Below are positions 1 to 7,333 of a stretch of DNA of 16,349 nt, in pieces. The DNA lies in the NCBI GenBank assembly GCA_014523625.1, contig JAATVP010000067.1, forward strand, positions 1-16,349, given 5' to 3'. The stretch's first letter is position 1; each line of letters starts with the position of its first letter. The DNA is from Nitrososphaerales archaeon TH5896. Its GTDB lineage: Archaea; Thermoproteota; Nitrososphaeria; Nitrososphaerales; Nitrososphaeraceae. Both the position numbers and the translations under genes were made by a program. The notes under the pieces are model-generated. The model saw only the letters and a list, made by a program, of their open reading frames with translations. It made no database searches and had not been told where the DNA came from.

Positions 1-13
1 CGAACATTCCATT

Positions 14-30
14 CTACAATTCAATTGTAG
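14..30 (-). terminator. Hairpin 4 bases after the dehydrogenase stop
   Basis: The perfect inverted repeat CTACAATT-C-AATTGTAG lies directly after the stop codon (34-36 on the plus strand) of the dehydrogenase gene. It could end or stabilise that transcript. The one-base spacer would force a few pairs open in RNA, so a DNA-level site is also possible. Confidence 0.35.
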
Positions 31-33
31 CCT

Positions 34-1302
34 TTATCTAGTAATTTTGTAAACTGCTCCGTCTCTTAACGAGGAAACATACAGCAACCCATCTGGACCA
101 ATTTCTAGATCAGTCGGAACCCCGAACCCTTCGCCAAAAATAGTACTTTGAAGCTCAGAATCTGAATTAGCTATTTTGTCGGATAAGGTACCGTTTAAGC
201 GTAGACCCGTTCTTTCCGAATCCATTTCAAAGTGATAGATTCTGCCAAATGCATAATCACCAACAAAGATATCATTCTTGTAATCGGGTCCAAAGCTATC
301 GCTATTGAAAAATAAAAGTGCAGTTGGCGCTACAGTCTGGTTCCACACAAATTTCGGGTCACTATATTTTCCAGTTCCTTTAAACGAGACCAACCCACTG
401 TAGTCAAAACTAGAAGGAGCAAAGCCTGTCACATCTTTCCAGCCTCCATTAAACCCTGACTCTACCAAATTAATCTCATCGTTTGTGTGCACACCATTTT
501 CACTGAGCCAAAGCTTTCCTGTGATAGGATCAATATCCATCCCAAAGCTGTTTCTTATCCCGTATGCAAAATAGCCGCTCTTCTCGGCTGCGGGATCTAA
601 GATTCCTGTAGCAACGACTTTGCCATCTTGAGTAACTCTGTGGACGCCGCTTGTTCCGTCTGCATCGACTCCCCCCTCAAAGTTCTGAGCTTTTGTCTGA
701 TGGCCAACTCCATGATCGTCCTGAATTTGACCTACTACTAAATAGATATATTTGTCTGGTCCAACTAGAACGGGACCACCGTTATCCATTGAACCGGGTC
801 CAGCAGGCAGATCTAAAAGCAGCTTTGGGTTAATTAGACTCTTCTTATCATCAGATAATTCATACCTATACAGCCGATTTCCAAGGGGGTCACCTTCGCC
901 GTCACGAGACGATGTTGATTCAGTGTAATACAAAAACACAAAGGTTTTGCTCCCATTTTGGTACGAATCGATCCCTATCAAACCTCTAGAATCATCCGTG
1001 GAAACATCCAGATCTAACATTGTTTGAGAGATCTCTCCATCAACAATCCGCTTAACCTTTCCTGTATCCTCTTCAATGACTAAAAGGTCATCGGGGCCCA
1101 AAAAAGTTAGGCCGGTAGGTCTTGACAAACCATCCACGATCTTGTCTAAATGAAATTCAGCAGATATTAAATTCGGTTCTCCTAATGCGACACTGTCTTC
1201 ATCGACTAACACCAGTATCGCAAGGCAATATGAAACAACTAGCCCTGCTATGAGATATGCAAACGGTGGCATGAAAACCACAATATGTGATAGCCCTCTC
1301 AA
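34..1302 (-). CDS. PQQ-dependent sugar dehydrogenase-like protein (GSDH family), membrane-anchored
   Basis: The 422-residue product matches the soluble aldose-sugar/glucose dehydrogenase fold, a six-bladed propeller that oxidises sugars with PQQ. A hydrophobic segment at residues 7-33 would anchor it with the propeller outside the cell. Family landmarks run in order: GLSRPTGLTF (58-67), RGLIGI (106-111), DNGGPVLVGPDKYIYLVVGQ (173-192), YGIRNSFG (247-254, with the PQQ-binding Arg-Asn pair at 250-251), GKLWLSENG (262-270) and DEINLVESGFNGGW (275-288), ending in a last blade (PTDLEIGPDGLLYVSSL). At residue 173, where the family usually has the catalytic His of HNGG, there is Asp, so activity is uncertain. 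The length is normal. The start at 1302 places the hydrophobic segment at the N-terminus. No PQQ biosynthesis gene is nearby. The fold call is strong; the substrate is unknown. Confidence 0.88.
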   Translation of the reverse strand: MRGLSHIVVFMPPFAYLIAGLVVSYCLAILVLVDEDSVALGEPNLISAEFHLDKIVDGLSRPTGLTFLGPDDLLVIEEDTGKVKRIVDGEISQTMLDLDVSTDDSRGLIGIDSYQNGSKTFVFLYYTESTSSRDGEGDPLGNRLYRYELSDDKKSLINPKLLLDLPAGPGSMDNGGPVLVGPDKYIYLVVGQIQDDHGVGHQTKAQNFEGGVDADGTSGVHRVTQDGKVVATGILDPAAEKSGYFAYGIRNSFGMDIDPITGKLWLSENGVHTNDEINLVESGFNGGWKDVTGFAPSSFDYSGLVSFKGTGKYSDPKFVWNQTVAPTALLFFNSDSFGPDYKNDIFVGDYAFGRIYHFEMDSERTGLRLNGTLSDKIANSDSELQSTIFGEGFGVPTDLEIGPDGLLYVSSLRDGAVYKITR

Positions 1303-1850
1303 TATTAAGACTTCACAATTTGGCGCATTTAGTTTTGGTTTTTTATCCTAAAAGATATTTAACTAGATACAAAGTGGACAAGGAGGACGTAGGCACCGAC
1401 ACACTAAGATTCTTACATACCTCAAAGTGACTCTGTGGAATTCAAGTAGATAGTGCTGCCAGAAATTAACCGTAATGTTGTTGTTGTCGTTTCATCCATT
1501 CGAGCAAGATTTCTTGGTTGCTAGATCCGCAATGAACACGTCAATTTTGCCAAGGTACTACAATACCGACAGATACATTTGGAACCATCTGCCCATTCGC
1601 TCTACTTATCCACTGTTCGCCTAGGCAAAGTGAAACGTTGTGAACCACAAGGCAAATGAACCTAAAGGGAAATAGCAGTCCCGGGAAGTGACAGAGCAAA
1701 TATGGGGTTCAGACTGATTCTCCACATACATTACACGATGATGCATTTATTCTCAAAGAGTCTTTAGTGATAAATAGTATTCTTCTTCTAATAGAACTAA
1801 AAGTAGTATCCCATTTATTGTTGGAGAGGAAGATTAAATGTCGTAGTTTA
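1303..1850. other. Noncoding stretch between divergent genes
   Basis: About 550 bases between the dehydrogenase (-) and the RTX-like gene (+). An AT-rich block at 1347-1362 (TTAAATATC on the minus strand) may be a promoter for the dehydrogenase. Short open frames occur but none shows family resemblance. An ATG at 1838 is followed at once by TCG TAG. I see no RNA gene or long repeat. Confidence 0.5.
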
Positions 1851-2393
1851 ATGACCTTAAAATTATCGTTAACTGTTGGCGTCGGGGTTAGTATCGTTGC
1901 TTTGTTTGTGGTATTGATATTTAGTTCATTTGACAAAGAGCAAGCAACCTTCGCGCTCACCCGTGGAACTCCATATGATGATCTTTTGAGTAGCGCGATG
2001 ACAGAAAATTCAAGTCGCATTGAAATGTCTTTTATGGAGACTAATAGCACTCAAGCAGTACCATCTGCCAACAGCAGCAATGCATTTATTTACGGAGACC
2101 TAGGTAACGATGAAATTCGGGGTTCGAACCAAAGCGACCATTTAGGTGGAGGACCGGGAAGTGATGTAATTTATGGAAACGATGGCGGTGATTACATACA
2201 AGGAGATCTTGGCATCGATTCTCTTTATGGCGGAGAAGGAGATGATGTCCTATCTGGAAGTGAAGGAGCTGACTATTTTGATTGTGGTGATGGAAGAGAC
2301 AGCATAGACGACTTTGATCCTATGGAAGGAGATTTCGCAGTAGCTAATTGTGAAGTGCTTGAGAATGAAGAAAAGCCAGTAACGATGCAGTAG
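1851..2393 (+). CDS. Exported RTX-like calcium-binding repeat protein
   Basis: With the start at ATG 1851 the product is 180 residues. It begins with a hydrophobic signal/anchor (LTVGVGVSIVALFVVLIF), followed by a Ser/Thr/Asn-rich linker and then RTX-type nonapeptide repeats of the form GGxGxDxux: GDLGNDEIRG, GGGPGSDVIYG, GDLGIDSLYGG, EGDDVLSGSEGADYF. In this family the Gly-Asp loops bind calcium and wind into a parallel beta-roll. The end, DCGDGRDSIDDFDPMEGD followed by NCE, carries two Cys that may form a disulfide and matches the closing segment of many archaeal 'calcium-binding protein' entries. An earlier in-frame ATG at 1767 would add 28 residues before the signal segment, which is less likely. 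Protein of the outer surface; partner unknown. Confidence 0.8.
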   Translation: MTLKLSLTVGVGVSIVALFVVLIFSSFDKEQATFALTRGTPYDDLLSSAMTENSSRIEMSFMETNSTQAVPSANSSNAFIYGDLGNDEIRGSNQSDHLGGGPGSDVIYGNDGGDYIQGDLGIDSLYGGEGDDVLSGSEGADYFDCGDGRDSIDDFDPMEGDFAVANCEVLENEEKPVTMQ

Positions 2394-2888
2394 CTATACG
2401 AAGCTGACGCCTATCTACCTTACCTTTCTCATGACATACTGACGAAGAATCGTTAAACAGCTTCTAATATGAGTTTGAACAAGATGTAAGATGAATTCAC
2501 AGCATTCATAACATCGGATCTCACCAAGAATCATTCAAATCACATAGTAAAACTCATGTCCGTCGAAGAATTCAACGGAACTTAACTTCACTGAATAGTT
2601 AAATGGTAAGTCACGTCGGTTCTGAGGTTCATGCTACTTGCAAGGGTTGCTTCTCTTGCTAATCCTCCAAATCGTAATTCGTGTGTCCCCCGATTACTAG
2701 TTATAGGGTTCAGAATGGAAGCTAAATCACAATTTGCTCTGAGTAGAAACTTTCCTGATGTTTGGATAATTGACGGTCACCAATACACTGATGCATGAAT
2801 CTGCTATAGTAATTGAAAAATCGGGTGCTACAAAAAAATCAAACTCTAGATCTTATTGGCGATAATCTTCTAACTATTTTGAGATTAA
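2394..2888. other. Noncoding stretch, nothing recognised
   Basis: About 495 bases between convergent genes. The only open piece that reads like protein is a 27-codon frame at 2715-2798, too short to support. A short inverted repeat TTAACT/AGTTAA lies near 2583-2603. No RNA gene is recognised. Confidence 0.4.
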
Positions 2889-3545
2889 TCATACAATTAC
2901 TGCCTGCTCTTTTTTTCTTTTTACTACTTTATAATATAACCCGGCATGTTCCTTGGCTATTTGCTCCCAATTTAATTTCATGCTAAACTCATTAATCTTG
3001 TCGACATATTTATCATAATTCTTGTCAAGGTACATCATTGCATTTGAGAATTCTTTCGGATTCCGATCAACTGCGATGCCTAGACCATGAGATGCGAATT
3101 CAACAAAGAATCCTAACCTAGTAGCGATAAAAGGCAGGCCATAGGACAATGCATCAAACATGATTCCTGACCCTGAGCTAACCTTGTAAGGCAATATGAC
3201 AGCATCTGCGCACGAGAATAGCTCACATAGTTGTTTTTCGCTCAGGAAATCTCTGTGTAGATTAATCAAGTTCTTCTTACTGTCGCTCATTGGGAAGTCC
3301 TCGTGGCTATACTCGTTTTTAGAAGCATTAATGACAATGGTCCAGCCGTCAGGTATCTCCATTTTCTCAATAACATCCCAGCCTTTAGTCGCCGTCGCAT
3401 AGCCCAGCGCCAAAGCAATCCTACCATTGGCTGGGATAGAATAGGATTTTCTTAATTCAGCTTTGCTCCTGTTTGAGGTATAATCTTGTTTTTCGGCACC
3501 ATGAAATATCACATTGCATTTTTGATCTCCTATCATCCGGGACAT
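2889..3545 (-). CDS. Glycosyltransferase family 4, C-terminal half (downstream of an in-frame TAG)
   Basis: This 218-residue reading frame is the nucleotide-sugar-binding half of a GT-B glycosyltransferase. It opens at the domain hinge (CNVIFHGAE, family 'vIpnGv'), then GYATATKGWDV (family 'G.....KG.d'), CADAVILPY and SSGSGIMFDALSYGLPFIAT. The last corresponds to the EX7E region; here the first Glu is Ser and the second is Asp, a variant seen in many GT4 members with 'SSG..l.ALAYG.PVIA'. It is in the same frame as the N-terminal half at 3546-4115, with a single TAG (3546-3548) between them and the ATG immediately after. Together the halves make about 408 residues, the usual full length. On its own this half lacks the acceptor domain and is probably inactive, unless it pairs with the other half or the stop is read through. 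Confidence 0.8.
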   Translation of the reverse strand: MSRMIGDQKCNVIFHGAEKQDYTSNRSKAELRKSYSIPANGRIALALGYATATKGWDVIEKMEIPDGWTIVINASKNEYSHEDFPMSDSKKNLINLHRDFLSEKQLCELFSCADAVILPYKVSSGSGIMFDALSYGLPFIATRLGFFVEFASHGLGIAVDRNPKEFSNAMMYLDKNYDKYVDKINEFSMKLNWEQIAKEHAGLYYKVVKRKKEQAVIV

Positions 3546-4115
3546 CTACATTTCTGAAAATGAGATTCCAGCGGCGCCCTTCGCGAGCTTCTTCTTGTTC
3601 AATTCATGAAAAGAATGATAGTTGGTCAGCCTTGTCCAGAAACTAATCATTCGTTTTGCTTTTCTCACTATGTAAGTGTCGTTTTGTCGCTCGTAGATTG
3701 GGATAGGCAGGCTCATCCACTGTCTGAAGGGATAAGCAGAATGGAATGTGGTTACAATTGGAACCTTGCATGATTCATAAAATTCGTCAATATTTGTGCA
3801 AGTCCTTGCTGGGTTCAGCATGTCCAGTCTCAATCCATACAACCCAGGCTCGTACTGGATGTGTACTAGGTCAGGATTTATTCGTTCGACTATCTCCATA
3901 AGAATTTCAGAATTATCCGGATTGTGCTGGCCGATACCAGAAAACTCCCCATTTCCTCGCTTATCGCATATAACCTGAACTGTAAATCCCATCTTGACCA
4001 AATTATCCTTGAGGTGGGATGTATAGCGACCTACTCCACCAGGCATAGGTGGATACTCTGGCGAAACAAGTAGAATCGATAAAGGCGGATCGATGTGACC
4101 TGTTTCGACTAACAT
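3546..4115 (-). CDS. Glycosyltransferase family 4, N-terminal half (ends at an in-frame TAG)
   Basis: This 189-residue frame is the acceptor-binding Rossmann half of a GT4 enzyme, which transfers sugars from nucleotide donors to lipids, glycans or proteins. It shows ILLVSPEYPPMPGGVGRYTSHL (residues 14-35, the GGVGR loop), NPDLVHIQYEPGLYG (80-94) and VPIVTTFHSAYP. The last residues GISFSEM match the family's 'v.vSeym' segment just before the hinge, and TAG then interrupts the domain. The next codon is the ATG of the C-terminal half in the same frame. TAG is an ordinary terminator here (it ends the genes at 2393, 9415 and 14985), so genome-wide recoding is unlikely. It diverges from the AbrB-like gene at 4231 across a 115-base palindrome-bearing spacer. 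Most simply, the two frames are one gene with a nonsense mutation. Confidence 0.8.
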   Translation of the reverse strand: MLVETGHIDPPLSILLVSPEYPPMPGGVGRYTSHLKDNLVKMGFTVQVICDKRGNGEFSGIGQHNPDNSEILMEIVERINPDLVHIQYEPGLYGLRLDMLNPARTCTNIDEFYESCKVPIVTTFHSAYPFRQWMSLPIPIYERQNDTYIVRKAKRMISFWTRLTNYHSFHELNKKKLAKGAAGISFSEM

Positions 4116-4191
4116 TTTCTACTAGTATATATGTATCCCCATTATTATGGATATCTTAGTGGGGACATAATTGTATATACATATCGAACAT

Positions 4192-4213
4192 AAGTATTAA
4201 ATATAAAATACTT
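4192..4213. promoter_or_regulatory. AT-rich inverted repeat before the AbrB-like gene
   Basis: AAGTATT (4192-4198) and AATACTT (4207-4213) form a perfect 7-base inverted repeat around AAATATAA, ending 17 bases before the AbrB-like start at 4231. The AAATATAA core is TATA-like and about 28 bases upstream of the ATG. The site may thus be both promoter and operator. AbrB-family proteins often bind their own AT-rich promoters; the autoregulation is inference. Confidence 0.45.
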
Positions 4214-4230
4214 CTAAGATCCAACTCATA

Positions 4231-4428
4231 ATGCCTACAAAATACACAGTGACTCTCACGACGCTGGGTACGAGTTCCGTAATCGTTTTACCTAAACCGG
4301 TCATAGATGGATTTAATTTGGGCAAGGGACAAAGGCTAGAGCTGATCGCGAGAGATGACGGGATATTTATTCCACTAACAGAGCAGGAACCACAAGCCAA
4401 GGTGGATGATCAGTCGGATATAACTTAA
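4231..4428 (+). CDS. AbrB/MazE/SpoVT-like DNA-binding protein
   Basis: 65 residues. The pattern YTVTLTTLGTSSVIVLPKPV followed by GQRLELIARDDGIFIPL is the swapped-hairpin AbrB fold: strand, Gly-Thr-Ser turn, 'vIvLPKpv' strand, then a Gly-containing turn and two more strands. Such proteins dimerise and bind DNA as transition-state regulators or as toxin-antidote antitoxins. No toxin-sized partner follows, so a free-standing regulator is more likely. It is divergent from the glycosyltransferase gene, and the palindromic spacer between them is a natural place for it to act. The charged C-terminal tail (QAKVDDQSDIT) is not part of the fold. The start ATG has the TATA-like core about 28 bases upstream. 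Confidence 0.78.
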   Translation: MPTKYTVTLTTLGTSSVIVLPKPVIDGFNLGKGQRLELIARDDGIFIPLTEQEPQAKVDDQSDIT

Positions 4429-4674
4429 GGGACGAGATCACATTTTAAAATCAAGATTAAACGATAGGTACGTTGGTGAGAATCAATCCGTAAAGTTATC
4501 GTGTCGCCATCACTTTACTCAAGTCTTCTTCTTCCAACATTTGACTATCTTAACACTGAATGAGCACCTCAGATGATATCAACTCCTAGCCTACAGCAAT
4601 GCAATTAGAGATATGTATAATGAGCACCAACAATTCCAAGCGTCCCCGCATTCATAGCGATTTGAAAAGACTGA

Positions 4675-5034
4675 CTATTCAGAAGGTCTATTAAAATGAC
4701 CAACAATCTGTTTATTTCTCATCAAAACACAACATGCACACTTTATTCCAATGCACGTTTTGGATTCTGTGTGTTTACAGATTGAACAAGTGCAGAGTGT
4801 TTCTACTCCTGCTCCTGACTTTGAGGAGATTGTACGATCATCAGGCAATTGTCGATCTACCTCTCGAGATCTAACTACCCCATATAACCAATATGTAAAA
4901 ATGGCAATGCCGGCTATTATTAATGCCAAACTAAATAGGACAGAACGCAAAGTCAATAAGGTTACCCCCAACAAGACTAACACTATGCTTACTACAAGAA
5001 CCCAGCGCTGTTCAGTCGGTGCATTATCGCTCAT
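4675..5034 (-). CDS. Two-helix membrane protein with C-terminal cysteine cluster
   Basis: 119 residues. Two hydrophobic segments (about 11-28 and 32-54) form a hairpin, followed by a soluble tail with seven cysteines: CTCSIC (81-86), C94, and CIGIKCACC (C94, C99, C101, C102). The spacing suggests a zinc- or other metal-binding knuckle, but I do not recognise a named family. The ATG at 5034 lies 39 bases after the stop of the winged-helix gene on the same strand, so the two may be one transcript: a regulator followed by its membrane partner. The frame at 4751-5062 on the other strand has no such features and is taken as a shadow. Function unknown. Confidence 0.6.
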   Translation of the reverse strand: MSDNAPTEQRWVLVVSIVLVLLGVTLLTLRSVLFSLALIIAGIAIFTYWLYGVVRSREVDRQLPDDRTISSKSGAGVETLCTCSICKHTESKTCIGIKCACCVLMRNKQIVGHFNRPSE

Positions 5035-5073
5035 TTCAATTACACTACTATTATTGCAATAGCATACTTTAAA

Positions 5074-5436
5074 TTATTCAGGTCTTGTTGAGGGCAAATC
5101 AGTTATCGGCTCCATCTCTGCTTGCAGTTTAGAAAACAACCGTAAATATTCTAGACCTTTCTCTGTGATTTCGTAGAACAGATTTCCGTCAATCTTCATG
5201 GAACCTAACAAGTTCAGACCTAACAAATGATTTCGATACACCTGAAATTGATGCCACGTCAGACAGCAGCCATATACAATGTCTATTGATTTACATTTAT
5301 TTCGATTTGGATTTGAGCTGATATGAAAAGAAGAAACGGTTTTAAGAATTTCGTTGATAATCTCATATTCACCCCTATGACGCTCTCTATGACGATTCCT
5401 CGAGTGTTTTTGAATTATCTTCACCGAACTCAACAA
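5074..5436 (-). CDS. Winged-helix DNA-binding protein (ArnR1-like/HTH_45 type)
   Basis: 120 residues. After a basic N-terminal tail (KHSRNRHRERHRG) comes the helix 'YEIINEILKTV', a recognition region (LTWHQFQVYRNHLLGLNLLG) and the wing FYEITEKGLEYLRLF. The closing 'I.TEKGleyL' is diagnostic of the small winged-helix regulators abundant in these archaea. No ATG exists in frame: the options are TTG 5436 or GTG 5424. A TATA-like TTTAATTT (5459-5466) is centred about 26 bases before TTG 5436, which fits a leaderless start there. A repressor or activator is the likely role; the target is unknown, possibly its own operon with the Cys-cluster membrane protein downstream. Confidence 0.7.
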   Translation of the reverse strand: MLSSVKIIQKHSRNRHRERHRGEYEIINEILKTVSSFHISSNPNRNKCKSIDIVYGCCLTWHQFQVYRNHLLGLNLLGSMKIDGNLFYEITEKGLEYLRLFSKLQAEMEPITDLPSTRPE

Positions 5437-5458
5437 TAGTGTCTCATCAGAATTTTAC

Positions 5459-5466
5459 TTTAATTT
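5459..5466 (-). promoter_or_regulatory. TATA-like box for the winged-helix gene
   Basis: An AT-only TTTAATTT stretch is centred about 26 bases upstream of the TTG at 5436, the spacing of a leaderless archaeal promoter. This supports the TTG as start. Confidence 0.45.
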
Positions 5467-5577
5467 AACTTACTTTTCTCACTGCAAAAAGCTGAGTCAC
5501 TAGTGATTTGAAGGTGAAGAGACAAGTACTGCTCAAAAGGCTTTAATCATTGTCTCTTTTGATTGGAACTTCTTCAT

Positions 5578-5865
5578 TTATCCTGGGATCAAGTTCCAAA
5601 ACATTACGAGACCACCATCAAACGCATTCCCAACATCAATACTATAGAGCAACAAGTATATTGTATTTGGTATAATCATTTTTTGGAAATCAGCTTCACC
5701 CTGGAGATTTTTCAAATTGTTATTTATTCTCTTTATTCTTTTAGGAGCTTTGTTGTTTCTTGTCAAGAAATTACAAATGTTTTTTCCAGTCTGAATGCAA
5801 GTATATCTATAACCTTCATTCACACATTCTTCGTCTAAATTGATATCCACCAATCCTAGTACCAT
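5578..5865 (-). CDS. Uncertain ORF, 95 residues
   Basis: An ATG-started frame with a Lys/Asn-rich middle (NNKAPKRIKRINNNLKNLQG) and no recognised motif. The opposite strand is also open over the same bases, so AT-rich composition could explain both. It sits between two winged-helix genes on the same strand, and the stretch around EGYRYTCIQTGKNI could be a worn wing region, but that is guesswork. Otherwise 5437-5922 holds only a TCACTAGTGA palindrome near 5498. Confidence 0.22.
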   Translation of the reverse strand: MVLGLVDINLDEECVNEGYRYTCIQTGKNICNFLTRNNKAPKRIKRINNNLKNLQGEADFQKMIIPNTIYLLLYSIDVGNAFDGGLVMFWNLIPG

Positions 5866-5922
5866 GGATAGCGTGTGCGGTAATATTGAATTAGTGTGAC
5901 GCGATGTAAAACATTCACTTGG

Positions 5923-6216
5923 TTATTTATCATAGATCCCACTTCTTGAAAGCTCACGGTACAATTCGAAGAAGCGCCTTCCTTTATCAGTAGTATGGTA
6001 GGTTTTCCTATTTGGGTCATATATCAACAATTCAACACGCAGTAGATCTTCAAGCGTCTGTTTCAACTGCTTGTAGGTTGTATAGACTCGAAACATGATC
6101 CTTGTTTTTGTTCGCCATCCAGAGTAGCATTAAGTATTTCAGCGAAATTTTCTATCTTCGTTCTATAACAAGAAAATTGTCCCAGCTCGTAATACTGTCT
6201 CTTTCAAAATTCCCAT
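5923..6216 (-). pseudogene. Frameshifted winged-helix regulator (ArnR1-like)
   Basis: Read on the minus strand, one frame gives YRTKIENFAEILNATLDGEQ (from 6167). The neighbouring frame then gives KTRIMFRVYTTYKQLK, TLEDLLRVELLIYDP and KTYHTTDKGRRFFELYREL, ending at TAA 5923-5925. Joined, these reproduce the full ArnR1-like winged-helix pattern: helix, 'G..KTrIMy' turn, recognition helix, 'Y.TTdKGrrFl' wing. The join falls in a run of five A (T5 at 6105-6109, plus strand); a sixth A would restore the frame exactly. Upstream, the first frame lacks a start, while an ATG at 6216 opens the other frame until TAG at 6163-6165, so a second lesion or an unusual start is implied. Either a pseudogene or homopolymer miscalls. 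Confidence 0.65.
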
Positions 6217-6289
6217 TTATTTAATTATGAAACTGGCCAATGGCTTGGCGACATGTGAAAATCAAAATCTAAAGTTCAGGATAAAAAGG

Positions 6290-6303
6290 CTTTTAATTAA
6301 AAG
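6290..6303. promoter_or_regulatory. 14-base palindrome upstream of the protease gene
   Basis: CTTTTAATTAAAAG is perfectly palindromic and AT-rich. A 14-base palindrome is expected about once in 16 kb by chance, more often in AT-rich DNA, so its role is uncertain. It lies about 200 bases before the protease start. Confidence 0.25.
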
Positions 6304-6498
6304 TGAGAAGGATGTGGGTGTTGGTTGCTAACTGCACTTCCTATTTTGTTGTGCAATACAATGTACTCAAAGCGATTATAGGCGATTATTGTCAACAATT
6401 AAGTGGTATATGTCGATTGAGAATTTTAGGTTGAGTATTTGGCTAATAGCTATTTCGAGCAATAGGCTAACATGTATGCCTAAGGAATCCTACAAGTT

Positions 6499-6726
6499 AT
6501 GGCGCTAGCTAGCAGCAGAACCAATGGAGACGATAAAGACGAGAATGTTGGTAATGTAGTTAGAGACAAGAAAGAAAGGAAATATGTCTACTTTGGAATC
6601 GTATTCACAATCTTTGCAATCCTAGCAATCACGTACTTGGCCATGATGACACTCTCGGGAACCTTCTTGCCTTTTAATGGATTAGACGGGATAACAAATC
6701 ATTTCCCATTTTATGATAACACATGA
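6499..6726 (+). CDS. Membrane anchor of a matrixin-type protease (frameshifted from its catalytic part)
   Basis: 75 residues: a polar, charged N-terminus (1-28), one strong membrane helix (about 30-52, YVYFGIVFTIFAILAITYLA), then LPFNGLDGITNHFPFY before TGA. It has no domain of its own. The next frame, 6713-7333, overlaps it by 14 bases and codes for a metzincin catalytic domain lacking any export signal, which such an enzyme would need. Removing one T from the TTTT at 6709-6712 joins them smoothly (HFPF-MITHEAEF). I read the two as the anchor and the catalytic part of one surface protease separated by a frameshift, though two translationally coupled proteins cannot be excluded. Confidence 0.6.
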   Translation: MALASSRTNGDDKDENVGNVVRDKKERKYVYFGIVFTIFAILAITYLAMMTLSGTFLPFNGLDGITNHFPFYDNT

Positions 6727-7333
6727 AGCAGAATTTGAGGGATATTCAGGGAGAGAAATTATTCTTCTATGTTGTGCATGGGGTGAGGAACTTGCAGATG
6801 GAGAGCTAACCTACTATATAGGAGATCATCTGATTAACGAAGGTTCCAACGGAGACAGGTATGATGTTGATAGGTCTTCAGTTGAAGCGGTAACCAAAGC
6901 ATTTGAGGAATGGGATTCGAAGATAGAAGGATTGACATTTACTCAAACTTCAACAAGGATAGGTGCTGATGTGGAGATATATTTTAGGGAAGGCCAGAAT
7001 GAAAAAGCTGGAGTTACACATAACTATTATGATTTCTATGGATTCATATCGAAATCCTACGTACTAATATCAAAGGGTGCATTTGGATTTGCATTCAGCA
7101 ACAATCAGATGGAACAAATAGTGAAGCATGAGATTGGCCACGTTCTCGGACTGGGGCATGCAAATTTTGATGGCAATTTAATGGCAGGTCAGGTTAATCG
7201 GGGAATCGGCTCTGTTTCAAGCTGCGAAATCGAGGCAGTATACACTGCAAACGAGTGGTGGTTTGACAAACATTCGGGGAGCCAACCTCTGTTTATTCGA
7301 CAATCCACAACTGATCACATAGACTGCGGATAA
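6713..7333 (+). CDS. Matrixin-like zinc metalloprotease catalytic domain (metzincin, M10-type)
   Basis: 206 residues in this frame. The active site HEIGHVLGLGH (139-149) is the metzincin HExxHxxGxxH, where His139, His143 and His149 bind zinc and Glu140 is the catalytic base. NLMAG supplies the Met-turn at Met157, close behind the third His as in matrixins. Before it come LTYYIGD, an early strand typical of M10 peptidases, the helix VEAVTKAFEEWD, and DVEIYF. Cys20/21 and Cys171/205 could form disulfides outside the cell. The frame has no signal peptide; the membrane anchor is in the overlapping frame at 6499-6726. No prodomain cysteine switch is obvious. It likely degrades external proteins if expressed as a joined product. 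Confidence 0.85.
   Translation: MITHEAEFEGYSGREIILLCCAWGEELADGELTYYIGDHLINEGSNGDRYDVDRSSVEAVTKAFEEWDSKIEGLTFTQTSTRIGADVEIYFREGQNEKAGVTHNYYDFYGFISKSYVLISKGAFGFAFSNNQMEQIVKHEIGHVLGLGHANFDGNLMAGQVNRGIGSVSSCEIEAVYTANEWWFDKHSGSQPLFIRQSTTDHIDCG

Noticed and set aside
3546..3548. Pyrrolysine insertion at the glycosyltransferase TAG.
   Set aside because: TAG ends several other genes in the window, and Pyl use is not known in this lineage; a nonsense change is simpler.
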